NCBI GenBank assembly: GCA_900469965.1
Contig: UBZP01000005.1
Span: 179,915 to 243,914 of the forward strand
DNA from: Hyphomicrobiales bacterium
Lineage (GTDB): Bacteria > Pseudomonadota > Alphaproteobacteria > Rhizobiales > Rhizobiaceae
DNA length: 64,000 nt
Reading direction: 5' to 3'
A program made the translations under genes and the position numbers. Below the pieces are notes generated by a model. That model worked only from the letters and a program-made list of their open reading frames with translations. It had not been told where the DNA came from and searched no databases. Positions 1 to 7,308 of this stretch are shown in pieces (position 1 is the first letter of the stretch; each line of letters starts with the position of its first letter).

Positions 1-495
1 TCATTTGCGAGCGGCGTGCCCGGAGGGCGCACTTCGACCCGGCGCGCGCTGCCCAGAGAAGGGACGACGCATGCCCGTTTTCGAATTGCGGCTTGTTCCG
101 GAGGCTTGCCTGCCTGCTGTTCCTGCTCACCCGTTCACTGTTGCTCAGTGTAATTTATTTTCTTCATAATGCGTCCGATCGCCAGAATGTCAACGAACTT
201 CTGATACGCATCGTCAGTTTATGTAATTCCTTTACATAACGCATGCGAAGTCGCGAATATTTTCACGACCTCCGGCGTGCGCGCCGGTCGCCGGGCCTGT
301 CCGTCCGTCCATTTTCTTTTGAAGATCAGGCGCTTCCGCGGCGCCTGCGTCCGGGCCCGCCGCGCGGCGCGCAAGCTGGCGATGAAAAACGCGCCGGGAA
401 ATCGCGCCTAATTTTCGCCGTCCGGCGCGCCGGCGCCGGGTCCGAAAGGCGAACTCCGGGCCCGGCACGAAAAAAGTTTCAGGTCGGTCGGGGTT
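1..495. other. Intergenic region without a supported gene
   Basis: No convincing coding sequence is seen on either strand; the open frames here are short and lack ribosome binding sites or family features. Bases about 150-240 form an AT-rich island inside otherwise very GC-rich DNA, which suggests promoter or operator DNA for a gene left of the window. It includes a GAAAAT-type stretch at 151-170 on the minus strand that resembles the AT-rich elements near the RpiR gene. The rest (241-495) is GC-rich spacer after the end of the minus-strand aldolase-like gene. Confidence 0.5.
219..239. promoter_or_regulatory. Inverted repeat, candidate operator
   Basis: The arms TTATGTAA and TTACATAA are perfect 8-bp inverted repeats separated by 5 bp. 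The element sits in the AT-rich island and has no T-run after it, so it looks like a repressor site rather than a terminator. The controlled gene is unknown. Confidence 0.35.
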
Positions 496-1584
496 TCACC
501 ACACCGTGCCGCGCGCATCCACCGCTTCAACGCGGGTCACGACGCCGCCGCGATGGAACACCATCCGGTCGAAGAGATTGCTGACCACGCAGGTGTGGTT
601 GGGCACCACCCTGACCCTTTCGCCGACACCGGGGAAGACGCCCGTCACATCCTTCAGGTCGACCACCGCATGCTCCTCCGACAGGGAGACGATGCGCGCG
701 CCCTCGAAGCCCTCGATCATGCCGTAGTCGCTGAAGCCCAGGAGGTCGGAGGTCAGGGCCTTCGAGCCGCAATCGAGGACGGCGCGACCGGGCGCCGGCC
801 GGGAGACCACGGTCGCCAGAATGTGCATGGCGAGATCGCCGGCCGTGCAGTGACCGGCCCGAACCATGCTGCGGTCGTTGTAGACATAGGTTCCGGCGCG
901 GTGCTCGGTGGCGGACGGCACCAGATGCGCCGAGAACAGGTCCGGCGAGCCGCCGTTGGAGCGCACCGGACACGCGATGTCCTTCTCCGCCAGCAGGTCC
1001 ATGGTGCGGACGATGAACGCCTCGACCCGCTCCGCGCCGCCGGTCGCGGGATAGGTCAGGATGCCGGCAAAGCGCAGGCCGGGGGCGGCTGCGATCTTCT
1101 CCGCCAGGGCTGCGGCATCCTCCGGCGTCTGCACGCCGCAGCGGCGGCCGCCCGTGTCGCATTCGACCAGGACCGTCAGCGGCCGGCCCGCCTCGAAGGT
1201 CCCCGCGAGCCCTTCGACGACCGTGGCGCTGTCGGCAACGACGGCAAGCCGCCCGATCCGCTCATTGAGCGCGCGCAGGCGCGCGAGCTTGGCCGCACCG
1301 AGGATGTTGTAGGTGATCAGGATATCGTCGAAGCCGGCATCGGCGAAGACCTCCGCCTCGCTGATCTTCTGGCAGTTGATGCCGACGGCGCCGGCCTGAA
1401 GCTGCTGGCGCGCGATGGCGGCGATCTTGTGCGTCTTGATGTGCGGGCGGAACACCTTGCCGTGCGCCTCGACATAGCGCTGGGCCCTTGCGATGTTCGC
1501 GGCCAGACGGTCCTCGTCGATCACGGGCATGGGGGTTGCGACCTGATCGAGCGGCATGCCGGCTTCCGGCCAGGGATTGAACAT
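496..1584 (-). CDS. D-threonine aldolase / D-serine dehydratase-like PLP enzyme
   Basis: 362 aa, fold-type III PLP enzyme of the D-TA/DSD1 family. The N-terminal alanine-racemase-like barrel carries PHIKTHK (about residues 47-53), whose first lysine is the expected PLP Schiff base. The C-terminal domain has NHTC (about 329-332), the His-x-Cys pair that binds zinc in eukaryotic-type D-serine dehydratases and D-threonine aldolases. Expected chemistry is cleavage of a D-3-hydroxy amino acid to glycine plus aldehyde, or dehydration of D-serine to pyruvate and ammonia. The start is supported by GAGGTG just upstream of ATG. It diverges from the RpiR regulator at 1769, and a RidA gene lies close by. 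RidA removes enamine intermediates of dehydratases, which mildly favours the dehydratase reading. The substrate cannot be fixed from sequence. Confidence 0.85.
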   Translation of the reverse strand: MFNPWPEAGMPLDQVATPMPVIDEDRLAANIARAQRYVEAHGKVFRPHIKTHKIAAIARQQLQAGAVGINCQKISEAEVFADAGFDDILITYNILGAAKLARLRALNERIGRLAVVADSATVVEGLAGTFEAGRPLTVLVECDTGGRRCGVQTPEDAAALAEKIAAAPGLRFAGILTYPATGGAERVEAFIVRTMDLLAEKDIACPVRSNGGSPDLFSAHLVPSATEHRAGTYVYNDRSMVRAGHCTAGDLAMHILATVVSRPAPGRAVLDCGSKALTSDLLGFSDYGMIEGFEGARIVSLSEEHAVVDLKDVTGVFPGVGERVRVVPNHTCVVSNLFDRMVFHRGGVVTRVEAVDARGTVW

Positions 1585-1710
1585 GGATACACCTCTATGG
1601 TCCTGCTGAAGCGCCGCGACCTGCGGCGGCTGATTGTTATTTATTTTCGTTGAAGCATCTGCTTCCGTTGAAGCTCCCGCGCACTATGCTATGAAATAGT
1701 GCTGGAGAGA

Positions 1711-1722
1711 AATTCATTTTCA
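1711..1722 (+). promoter_or_regulatory. Candidate RpiR operator, copy 1
   Basis: AATTCATTTTCA, identical to the 12-mer at 3112-3123 upstream of the RidA gene. It lies 47 bp before the RpiR start in AT-rich DNA of a GC-rich genome. GAAAA/TTTTC-type half-sites are common in RpiR-family operators, so autoregulation plus control of RidA is inferred. Confidence 0.5.
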
Positions 1723-1768
1723 CGATTTTGGAACTTCGCGCCGCAGCGCCAGCATTCAGGGAACTCCC

Positions 1769-2632
1769 ATGGATCTTTTTCACGGCCTCTCCGACGAGGA
1801 CGGCAAGCTGTCCGGGCTGGAGAAGAAACTGGCGCGACTGGTGCTCGACGACGTGGAGTTCGTGGTCAACTCCTCGATCATCGAGCTGGCCGAGCGGGCG
1901 GGCGTTTCGCCGCCGACGGTGACTCGGTTCTGCCGGCGGCTGGGATGCCAGGGCTATTCGGACTTCAAGGTGCAGCTGGCGCGGATGACCTATGTCGGGC
2001 TGCGCTACCTGAAGCCGGAGGCCCCGACGGCCACGCCGGAAGAGGTCGCGGAAGACATCGTCACCAAGGCGCAGAACGCGCTGTTCGAGCTGCACCGCCA
2101 GCTCGACCTCGCCACGCTGGACAGGGCAGCCCATCTGCTGCGCGGCGCGGAATTCATCCAGGCCTTCGGCGCCAGCGGCAACTCCGCCATGATCGTCAAC
2201 GAACTGCACAACCGCCTCTTCCGGCTCGGGTGCCGCATCAACGCCTCCAACGACCACAACATGAACGTGATGATGTCGGCCGCCGCGCAGCCGGGCACGG
2301 TCGTCTTCGGCTCGTCCTTCACCGGACGCGACCTCGGCCTCGTCCACTGCCTCGAACTGCTTCGCCAGGCCGCCATTCCGACGATCGTCATCACCCAGCC
2401 GAACTCCCCGGTGGCCGCAGCCGCCGACGTGGTGATCGCCATCGAACTGCCGGAGGGGAAGAACATCTTCCGCCCCACCTCGACGCGCTACGCCTATCTC
2501 GCGGCGATCGACATCCTCGCCAACCTGGTCGCCTATGCCGATCGCACCAAGGCGATCAAGGCGCTGCGCAGCATCAAGGAAGAACTGGTGCGCCATCGCG
2601 ACGGCGACGACCGCCAGCTGCTCGGCGACTGA
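1769..2632 (+). CDS. MurR/RpiR family transcriptional regulator
   Basis: 287 aa, normal length for the family. Residues about 1-77 form the HTH_6 DNA-binding domain (IIELAERAGVSPPTVTRFCR around 36-55). Residues about 115-260 form a SIS sugar-isomerase-type domain with the FGASGNSAMIVNELHNRL segment. RpiR proteins sense phosphosugars or other small ligands through SIS. The gene diverges from the PLP enzyme at 496-1584 and precedes the convergent RidA gene, so it likely controls this small amino-acid module. An identical 12-bp AT-rich motif precedes both this gene and RidA. The ligand is unknown; a D-amino-acid or amino-sugar related compound is only inference. Confidence 0.88.
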   Translation: MDLFHGLSDEDGKLSGLEKKLARLVLDDVEFVVNSSIIELAERAGVSPPTVTRFCRRLGCQGYSDFKVQLARMTYVGLRYLKPEAPTATPEEVAEDIVTKAQNALFELHRQLDLATLDRAAHLLRGAEFIQAFGASGNSAMIVNELHNRLFRLGCRINASNDHNMNVMMSAAAQPGTVVFGSSFTGRDLGLVHCLELLRQAAIPTIVITQPNSPVAAAADVVIAIELPEGKNIFRPTSTRYAYLAAIDILANLVAYADRTKAIKALRSIKEELVRHRDGDDRQLLGD

Positions 2633-2703
2633 GCCCCCAGACGGGGACCAGTGCCGGGTCGCGTTTCGGGCCGACATTCGTCCGCCGGCACGACGGGCGG
2701 GTG

Positions 2704-3099
2704 TCAGTCGAGCGGCTTGTAGGCGATCACGTCCATCTCGACCTTCGCATCGACCATCAGCGGCGACTGCACGGTCGAGCGGGCGGGCGGGTGATCGATG
2801 AAGTGCTTCTGGAAGACCGCGTTGAAGCTGGAGAAGTCGCGCGCGTCATCCAGCCAGACATTGACCTTGACGACGTCGGCCAGCGTGCAGTCGGCCAGCG
2901 CCAGCACGGACTTGATGTTGGCGACGACCTGCTCGGTCTGGGCGACGATGTTGCCGGAAACGACCTCGCCGTCCACCGTCGGCACCTGCCCGGAGACATA
3001 GACGAAGTCGCCGGCCCTGACGGCCTTGGCGAAGGGACGACGCTGGCCGCCGGCCTGGTTGTCGGCCGCTTCGAGGCGAACGAGCTTTTTCTGGGACAT
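2704..3099 (-). CDS. RidA/YjgF/UK114 family enamine/imine deaminase
   Basis: 131 aa, the usual RidA length. The core includes VRAGDFVYVSGQVPT near residues 27-41 and a C-terminal RSTVQSPLMVDAKVEMDVIA segment matching the family signature, with the conserved Arg that binds the carboxylate of the substrate. RidA hydrolyses reactive enamines/imines such as 2-aminoacrylate released by PLP dehydratases. ATG at 3099 was chosen because AGGAG precedes it by 5 nt; an in-frame GTG six bases upstream has no such site. It converges with the RpiR gene and probably belongs to the same function as the PLP enzyme at 496-1584. A close paralogue with another substrate cannot be excluded. Confidence 0.9.
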   Translation of the reverse strand: MSQKKLVRLEAADNQAGGQRRPFAKAVRAGDFVYVSGQVPTVDGEVVSGNIVAQTEQVVANIKSVLALADCTLADVVKVNVWLDDARDFSSFNAVFQKHFIDHPPARSTVQSPLMVDAKVEMDVIAYKPLD

Positions 3100-3110
3100 G
3101 AGCACTCCTG

Positions 3111-3138
3111 CAATTCATTTTCATATTTTTGTGAATTG
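3111..3138. promoter_or_regulatory. Palindromic operator upstream of RidA (contains RpiR motif copy 2)
   Basis: CAATTCA at 3111-3117 and TGAATTG at 3132-3138 are perfect inverted arms, and the left arm overlaps the 12-mer AATTCATTTTCA shared with 1711-1722. It starts 12 bp before the RidA ATG, a position expected for a repressor site. The binding protein is inferred to be the RpiR regulator at 1769. Confidence 0.5.
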
Positions 3139-3291
3139 GCATGACGATAGCGCCTGAATTCGCCGAGGTCTATCTGAGTATGAAAATAATTTCCATCCTC
3201 TTGACGGATCACGGGCCAGTTTGCCGCATTGAATGCGGCAGGCGCGCTGGCTATGGTTCCCGTCGTGCCGCAATGGCGCGTTGGGGAAATC

Positions 3292-3693
3292 ATGGTCGGG
3301 CGTCTGAGCTTCGTCGAACATTGCATGGTGCGTGCGCTCTGCACGCTCGCCCTGCTGTTCGTCGGCTTCGCGCACAAGCCGGCGATGGCGGCCCCCTGGC
3401 TGCCGGCTGCAACCGAGCTCGCGCAATACGTCCTGCCGGACGGCACGCTGCCGGTCCTCTGCCTTTCGTCCGAGCACGGCAAGGCCAGCCATGACGGGCA
3501 GGACCAGGGCTCGGGCTGCGAGGCCTGCCGGCTCTCGGCCTCCATCCTGCTGCCGGTGCCGCAAGCGGGGGCCCTTGAGCCGATCCTGCGCGAGATCGCC
3601 CGCTCCATGCCGCTCCGGGCCGAAGCGCACCACCGGCAGCTCTTCCCGCCGAACACCGCCCCGCGCGGTCCTCCATCCGGCCCGCAAGCCTGA
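3292..3693 (+). CDS. DUF2946-like small exported/membrane protein of a copper gene block
   Basis: About 133 aa. It begins with a hydrophobic segment (CMVRALCTLALLFVGFAHK) and an AMAA signal-like cleavage region. It then carries a CEACRLSASILLP segment, the Cys-x-x-Cys plus hydrophobic stretch typical of DUF2946-type proteins found beside copper chaperones. The function is unknown; a role in periplasmic copper handling is inferred from the PCu(A)C and SCO genes directly downstream. The start at 3292 (MVGRLSF) is a choice; an in-frame ATG at 3229 would add 21 residues without a better signal peptide. Moderate confidence in family, high in coding. Confidence 0.6.
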   Translation: MVGRLSFVEHCMVRALCTLALLFVGFAHKPAMAAPWLPAATELAQYVLPDGTLPVLCLSSEHGKASHDGQDQGSGCEACRLSASILLPVPQAGALEPILREIARSMPLRAEAHHRQLFPPNTAPRGPPSGPQA

Positions 3694-3951
3694 GCCGCTG
3701 CCGCTGATTGCGGCGGCATCTTCAGCCGTGCCGGAAGCGGTCTGCCAGAAGCGGATCCTTGCCGGTGCCTCGCCGGATGCCGTTTCATGTCGACCCGAAC
3801 AAAGCCCGTGTCCATGCCCCTTTCCGCGCATCGACGGCGGTCTTCGCCATCGCCGGACCGCCACCGCCAACAACCTGCCGAAGCGCGCTCCGCGCCGGCG
3901 ACCCTCACCATCAACCCCCAAACCACATCAAACCACACACTGGAGACAATC

Positions 3952-4437
3952 ATGAAGAAATCGACACCGACGCTTCTCGCCCTCGCCCTGTTGCTGTCCG
4001 GTCCGGCCATGGCGCTCGCCCACGACTTCAAGGTCGGGCAGATCGAGATCGACCATCCCCATGCGCGCGCCATGCTCCCCGGGGCAAAGGTGGGCGGCGG
4101 CTACCTCAGCATCACCAACGAGGGCGCCGACGACCGCCTCGTCGCCGTCGCCACCGCGCGTGCGGCAAGTGCCCAGTTGCACGAGATGAAGATGGACGGC
4201 GGCATCATGGTCATGCGCGAACTGAAGGACGGGGTGGCCGTTCCGGCCGGGGCCACCGTCGAACTCAAGCCCGGCGGTTACCACGTCATGTTCATGAACG
4301 TGGCCGAGCCGTTCAAGGAAGGCGAGAAGATCGCGGCGACGCTGACCTTCGAGAAGGCCGGCACCGTCGAGGTGGAGTTCACCGTCGGTCCCGCCGCCGG
4401 CGGCGGGCAGGATGCGAACAAGGGACACGGGCAGTGA
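3952..4437 (+). CDS. Periplasmic copper chaperone PCu(A)C
   Basis: 161 aa with a clear Sec signal peptide (MKKSTPTLLALALLLSGPAMALA). The mature domain has the PCu(A)C layout: HPHARAMLPGAKVGGGYLSI, then LHEMKMDGGIMVMRE and GGYHVMFMNV. His and Met residues in these segments form the H(M)x10Mx21HxM-type Cu(I) site. PCu(A)C delivers Cu(I) to the CuA or CuB centre of cytochrome oxidase together with SCO. The TGA stop overlaps the GTG start of the SCO gene by 4 bp, so the two are translationally coupled. The DUF2946-like gene is upstream. ATG at 3952 follows a GGAGA ribosome binding site. Confidence 0.9.
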   Translation: MKKSTPTLLALALLLSGPAMALAHDFKVGQIEIDHPHARAMLPGAKVGGGYLSITNEGADDRLVAVATARAASAQLHEMKMDGGIMVMRELKDGVAVPAGATVELKPGGYHVMFMNVAEPFKEGEKIAATLTFEKAGTVEVEFTVGPAAGGGQDANKGHGQ

Positions 4438-5039
4438 CACGGCACCCTGCCGTCGTTGCGGGGGCCTGGCTGGCAGGCCTCCTCATCGCCGTCCTCGTCG
4501 GCGTCATGATCTCGGTTGCCGCCGACAGGAGCAGGCCCGGCCCGTTTCGGGGGCAGTTCGCGCTGGTCGACGACAGGGGCAATGCCGTCGACCAGTCGAT
4601 CTTTCATGGAAGCCCGTCCCTCGTCTATTTCGGCTACACCCGCTGCCCGGAGGTCTGCCCGACGACGCTCTACGAGGTCGCCGACTGGCTGAAGGCGATC
4701 GGGCCGCGCGGCAAGGGCCTGAAGGCCTATTTCTTCTCGGTCGACCCGGAGCGCGACACGCCGGACGTGATGCACGGCTACGTGACCGCCTTCACCGACC
4801 GCATCCGCGGCATCACCGGCGCGCCGGAGGAAATGCGGAAGGTCGTGGACGGCTGGATGATCCATGCCAGCCGGCTGCCCGGCGCGGACGGGGACTACCA
4901 CATGCGCCACACCATGTCGCTGCTGCTCGTCGGCGCCGACGGGCGCCTGAAGGCGATGATCCCCTACGGGATGGATCGCGACGCGGCGATTGCGCGCATC
5001 GAGGAGACGCTGCTCGCCAGGACAAGTGACCCGGGTTGA
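4434..5039 (+). CDS. SCO1/SenC family copper-binding protein
   Basis: 201 aa. An N-terminal transmembrane anchor (VVAGAWLAGLLIAVLVGVMI) is followed by a thioredoxin-fold domain with CPEVC in YFGYTRCPEVCPTTL and a downstream His in MRHTMSLLLV. Together these form the CxxxC...H copper site of SCO proteins, which mature CuA of cytochrome c oxidase and act as thiol reductants. The start is taken as GTG at 4434, overlapping the PCu(A)C stop (GTGA). Longer upstream frames have no start signal and read through the chaperone gene in a wrong frame. It forms an operon with the genes at 3292 and 3952. Confidence 0.9.
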   Translation: MTRHPAVVAGAWLAGLLIAVLVGVMISVAADRSRPGPFRGQFALVDDRGNAVDQSIFHGSPSLVYFGYTRCPEVCPTTLYEVADWLKAIGPRGKGLKAYFFSVDPERDTPDVMHGYVTAFTDRIRGITGAPEEMRKVVDGWMIHASRLPGADGDYHMRHTMSLLLVGADGRLKAMIPYGMDRDAAIARIEETLLARTSDPG

Positions 5040-5175
5040 GAGGCTGCCGGCACGGTTTGTGACAGAATTGGAAAGGAATTGGAAAAGACCGTTACAGCTC
5101 TGACATGAGAGCCGGCTAGGGCCTTCCTGCGGCGCGTCCGACAGTCCGAGACGCGCCGGTGCGGAGAAGCGGCCC

Positions 5176-6003
5176 ATGAAAATCATCCAGATCACCGACA
5201 CCCATTTCAGCCCCGAAAAGACGCATTTCAACGGCAACTGGGCGCCGCTCCTGAACTTCATCGAAGACAGCGGCGCCGATCTCGTCGTCCACACCGGCGA
5301 CCTGACGGTGGACGGCGCCGACAAGGAAGCCGACATCACCTTCTCGATGGAGCTGATGCGGCAGGTGACGGCGCCGATGCTGATCGTGCCCGGCAACCAC
5401 GACGTCGGGCATTTCGCGCACATGGACCAGCCGGTCAACGCCGAACGCCTCGCGCGCTGGCGCCGCATCGTCGGCGGCGACTGCTTCGTCGAGGACGCGA
5501 ACGGCTGGCGTCTCGTCGGGCTCAATGCGCTTCTTCTCGGTCACGAGGACGAAGAGGAAGAGGCGCAGTTCGAATGGTTGCGGACCGCATTCGAAGAGCG
5601 CGACGGACGCCGGCTGGCGCTGTTCTCCCACAAGCCGCTGTTCGTCGACGCGCTCGACGAGGGCGACACGGGCTACTGGAGCGTCCGGCCGGCGCAGCGC
5701 AAGCGGCTCTACGACCTGATCGCCGCCAATGACGTGGCGCTGTTCGCCAGCGGCCACCTGCACTGGGCCTGGCAGGGCCGGTTCGACAACACCGCGATCA
5801 CCTGGGGACCTTCGGCCGCCTTCGTCATCGACAAGATCGAGCGCGAGATGCCGGGCGAACGCCTGGTCGGCGCGGTCGTCCACACCTTCGCCGACGACGT
5901 CAAAAGCGAGATCGTCGCCGTTCCGGGCATGACCGCGCACGTAATCGACGAGGTGATCCACGAGGTCTATCCGCGCGCGGCGAAGAAGGCGGCGGCGGAA
6001 TGA
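5176..6003 (+). CDS. Icc/CpdA-like metallophosphoesterase
   Basis: 275 aa, calcineurin-like phosphoesterase fold. Metal-binding motifs appear in order: DTH (residues 8-10), GDLT (about 41-44), GNHD (about 72-75), SHKP and GHLHW in the C-terminal half. Enzymes of this group hydrolyse cyclic nucleotides or glycerophosphodiesters. The stop overlaps an ATG that begins with ABC-ATPase-like codons (see 6000-6042), as in rhizobial operons where a phosphodiesterase gene adjoins a ugp-type glycerol-phosphate importer. A glycerophosphodiester role is therefore inferred but not shown. A weak Pho-box-like element may precede it (about 5089-5106). Confidence 0.85.
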   Translation: MKIIQITDTHFSPEKTHFNGNWAPLLNFIEDSGADLVVHTGDLTVDGADKEADITFSMELMRQVTAPMLIVPGNHDVGHFAHMDQPVNAERLARWRRIVGGDCFVEDANGWRLVGLNALLLGHEDEEEEAQFEWLRTAFEERDGRRLALFSHKPLFVDALDEGDTGYWSVRPAQRKRLYDLIAANDVALFASGHLHWAWQGRFDNTAITWGPSAAFVIDKIEREMPGERLVGAVVHTFADDVKSEIVAVPGMTAHVIDEVIHEVYPRAAKKAAAE

Positions 6004-6042
6004 GCGCGCTCGCTCTCCGCGACATCGCGAAATCCTTCGGCG
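6000..6042 (+). pseudogene. Remnant: 5' end of an ABC transporter ATPase gene (ugpC-like)
   Basis: The ATG at 6000 overlaps the stop of the phosphoesterase gene (ATGA). It encodes MSALALRDIAKSFGG, the characteristic first strand of a sugar/glycerol-phosphate ABC ATPase. After about 15 codons the resemblance ends and no Walker A follows. In another frame the next bases read NEVKRLLPRS and stop at about 6074, which could be the last codons of a different gene. The simplest reading is a deletion that fused the start of one gene to the tail of another. Confidence 0.6.
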
Positions 6043-6110
6043 GCAACCGCCAACGAGGTGAAGCGCCTGCTGCCGCGCAGCTGAGCGGCTGCCACGACCT
6101 GACCGGCGAG

Positions 6111-6138
6111 GGCCGTCGTCCGTTCCGGGACGGCGGCC
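6111..6138. terminator. Stem-loop terminator between remnant and LacI gene
   Basis: GGCCGTCGTCC (6111-6121) pairs with GGACGGCGGCC (6128-6138) with one G-U pair, around a 6-nt loop, followed by TTCTCGTT. It sits between convergent genes. Confidence 0.55.
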
Positions 6139-6151
6139 TTCTCGTTGCCAA

Positions 6152-7126
6152 CTACACGGCGCGCACCGTGCCGCCGCGGCGCAGCAGGTAGTCCAGGGCG
6201 AAGTGGCGGGGCGGGGCGCCGTTCTCGGCGATGTCGAGCAGCAGCGAGGCTGCCGTCGTGCCCATGCTGGCATCGGGCATTTCGATCGTCGTCAGCGGCG
6301 GGTCGAGCATCTGCCCCAACTCGATGCCGTCGAATCCTGCGACCGAGACGTCGCGCGGCACGCACAGCCCCTCCCGCCGCAGCGCGCCGATGACGCCGAA
6401 GGCCAGGAGATCGTTCGAGGCGATGATCGCGGTCGGCGAAGACCGAGCGAGCACGGTATCGAGCTCGAGCTGGCTGTAGCCGCCGACGAAGGCGATCTGC
6501 AGGGCCTCGAGCGGGTCGACGCCCGCCTCCGCCATGGCCTGCAGGTAGCCGTCATGCCGCGACCGGGCGCGGTCGGAGGCGGTAAAGTTTCCGGAGATGA
6601 ACAGGATCCGGCGATGGCCGAGATCCAGCAGGAACCGGGTCAATTCGTAGCCGGCAGCGACGTTATCGACGCAGACGGCCGCCGGAAACGCGGCCGTCGG
6701 GCGATTGCCGAGGAGGACAGTGGGCGGCAGGTCGGACGGCAGGTGCGCGCTCGCCCCCGGGTCGCACAGGGTGAGGATCAGCCCGGTCGGCCGGTCGTTC
6801 AGAAGCGCCTTTACGGCATCGGCCTCGCGCGCGGGATCGTAGTGGGACTGGGCGATCACGACGCCATGGCCGCCAACCAGCATCCGGTTCTCGATGCTGG
6901 AGAGGGAGGAGGAAAAGACGGGATTGGTGATGCTCGGCACGAGGACGCCGATGACCCGACGCCCGGCCTTCCCGCCGGCGGGCGACTGGCGATAGCCGAG
7001 TTCGGCGGCTGCGCGCCGCACCTTGCGGACCATCGCGTCGCTGACGCAGCCGTTGCGGGTGAGCGCCCGGCTGGCGGTCGCGACCGAGCAGCCCGCTCTC
7101 AACGCCACCTCGTTGAGCGTAGTCAT
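6152..7126 (-). CDS. LacI family transcriptional regulator
   Basis: 324 aa. The N-terminus MTTLNEVALRAGCSVATASR is a LacI HTH (a helix of the TVSRAL type, here TASRAL), followed by a hinge and a periplasmic-binding-protein-like effector domain (about 60-324) with VIGVLVPSITNPVFSS and SVAGFDGIELGQMLDPPLTT. ATG at 7126 was chosen because GGAAGGGATG precedes it and it puts the HTH at the very N-terminus; a 21-residue longer form has no ribosome site. It diverges from the GlxA-type gene at 7309. No transporter or catabolic gene is adjacent, so the original target operon may have been lost with the deletion next door. Ligand unknown. Confidence 0.88.
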   Translation of the reverse strand: MTTLNEVALRAGCSVATASRALTRNGCVSDAMVRKVRRAAAELGYRQSPAGGKAGRRVIGVLVPSITNPVFSSSLSSIENRMLVGGHGVVIAQSHYDPAREADAVKALLNDRPTGLILTLCDPGASAHLPSDLPPTVLLGNRPTAAFPAAVCVDNVAAGYELTRFLLDLGHRRILFISGNFTASDRARSRHDGYLQAMAEAGVDPLEALQIAFVGGYSQLELDTVLARSSPTAIIASNDLLAFGVIGALRREGLCVPRDVSVAGFDGIELGQMLDPPLTTIEMPDASMGTTAASLLLDIAENGAPPRHFALDYLLRRGGTVRAV

Positions 7127-7308
7127 CGAACATCCCTTCCGGCCGACACCGCCCATGGCCGACCAGGCGTGGTTTTCACGGTTTCTCATGAAAGATTTGT
7201 GTCAGTCGCGCCGGCCGGCATCCGCACGGTCCGCGTCCATCCGTCAGCACTGGAAAGTTTGTCCCGAAATATCTATAAGCGGGAAATTCGGCCACAAAGG
7301 AGACAGCC

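Noticed and set aside
1..72. Short minus-strand frame ending at the left window edge
   Set aside because: Only about 23 codons after its ATG, no ribosome site and no family look.
5089..5106. Pho-box-like element before the metallophosphoesterase
   Set aside because: Second half-site CTGACAT is close to CTGTCAT, but the first half-site matches only about 4 of 7 bases; too weak to call.
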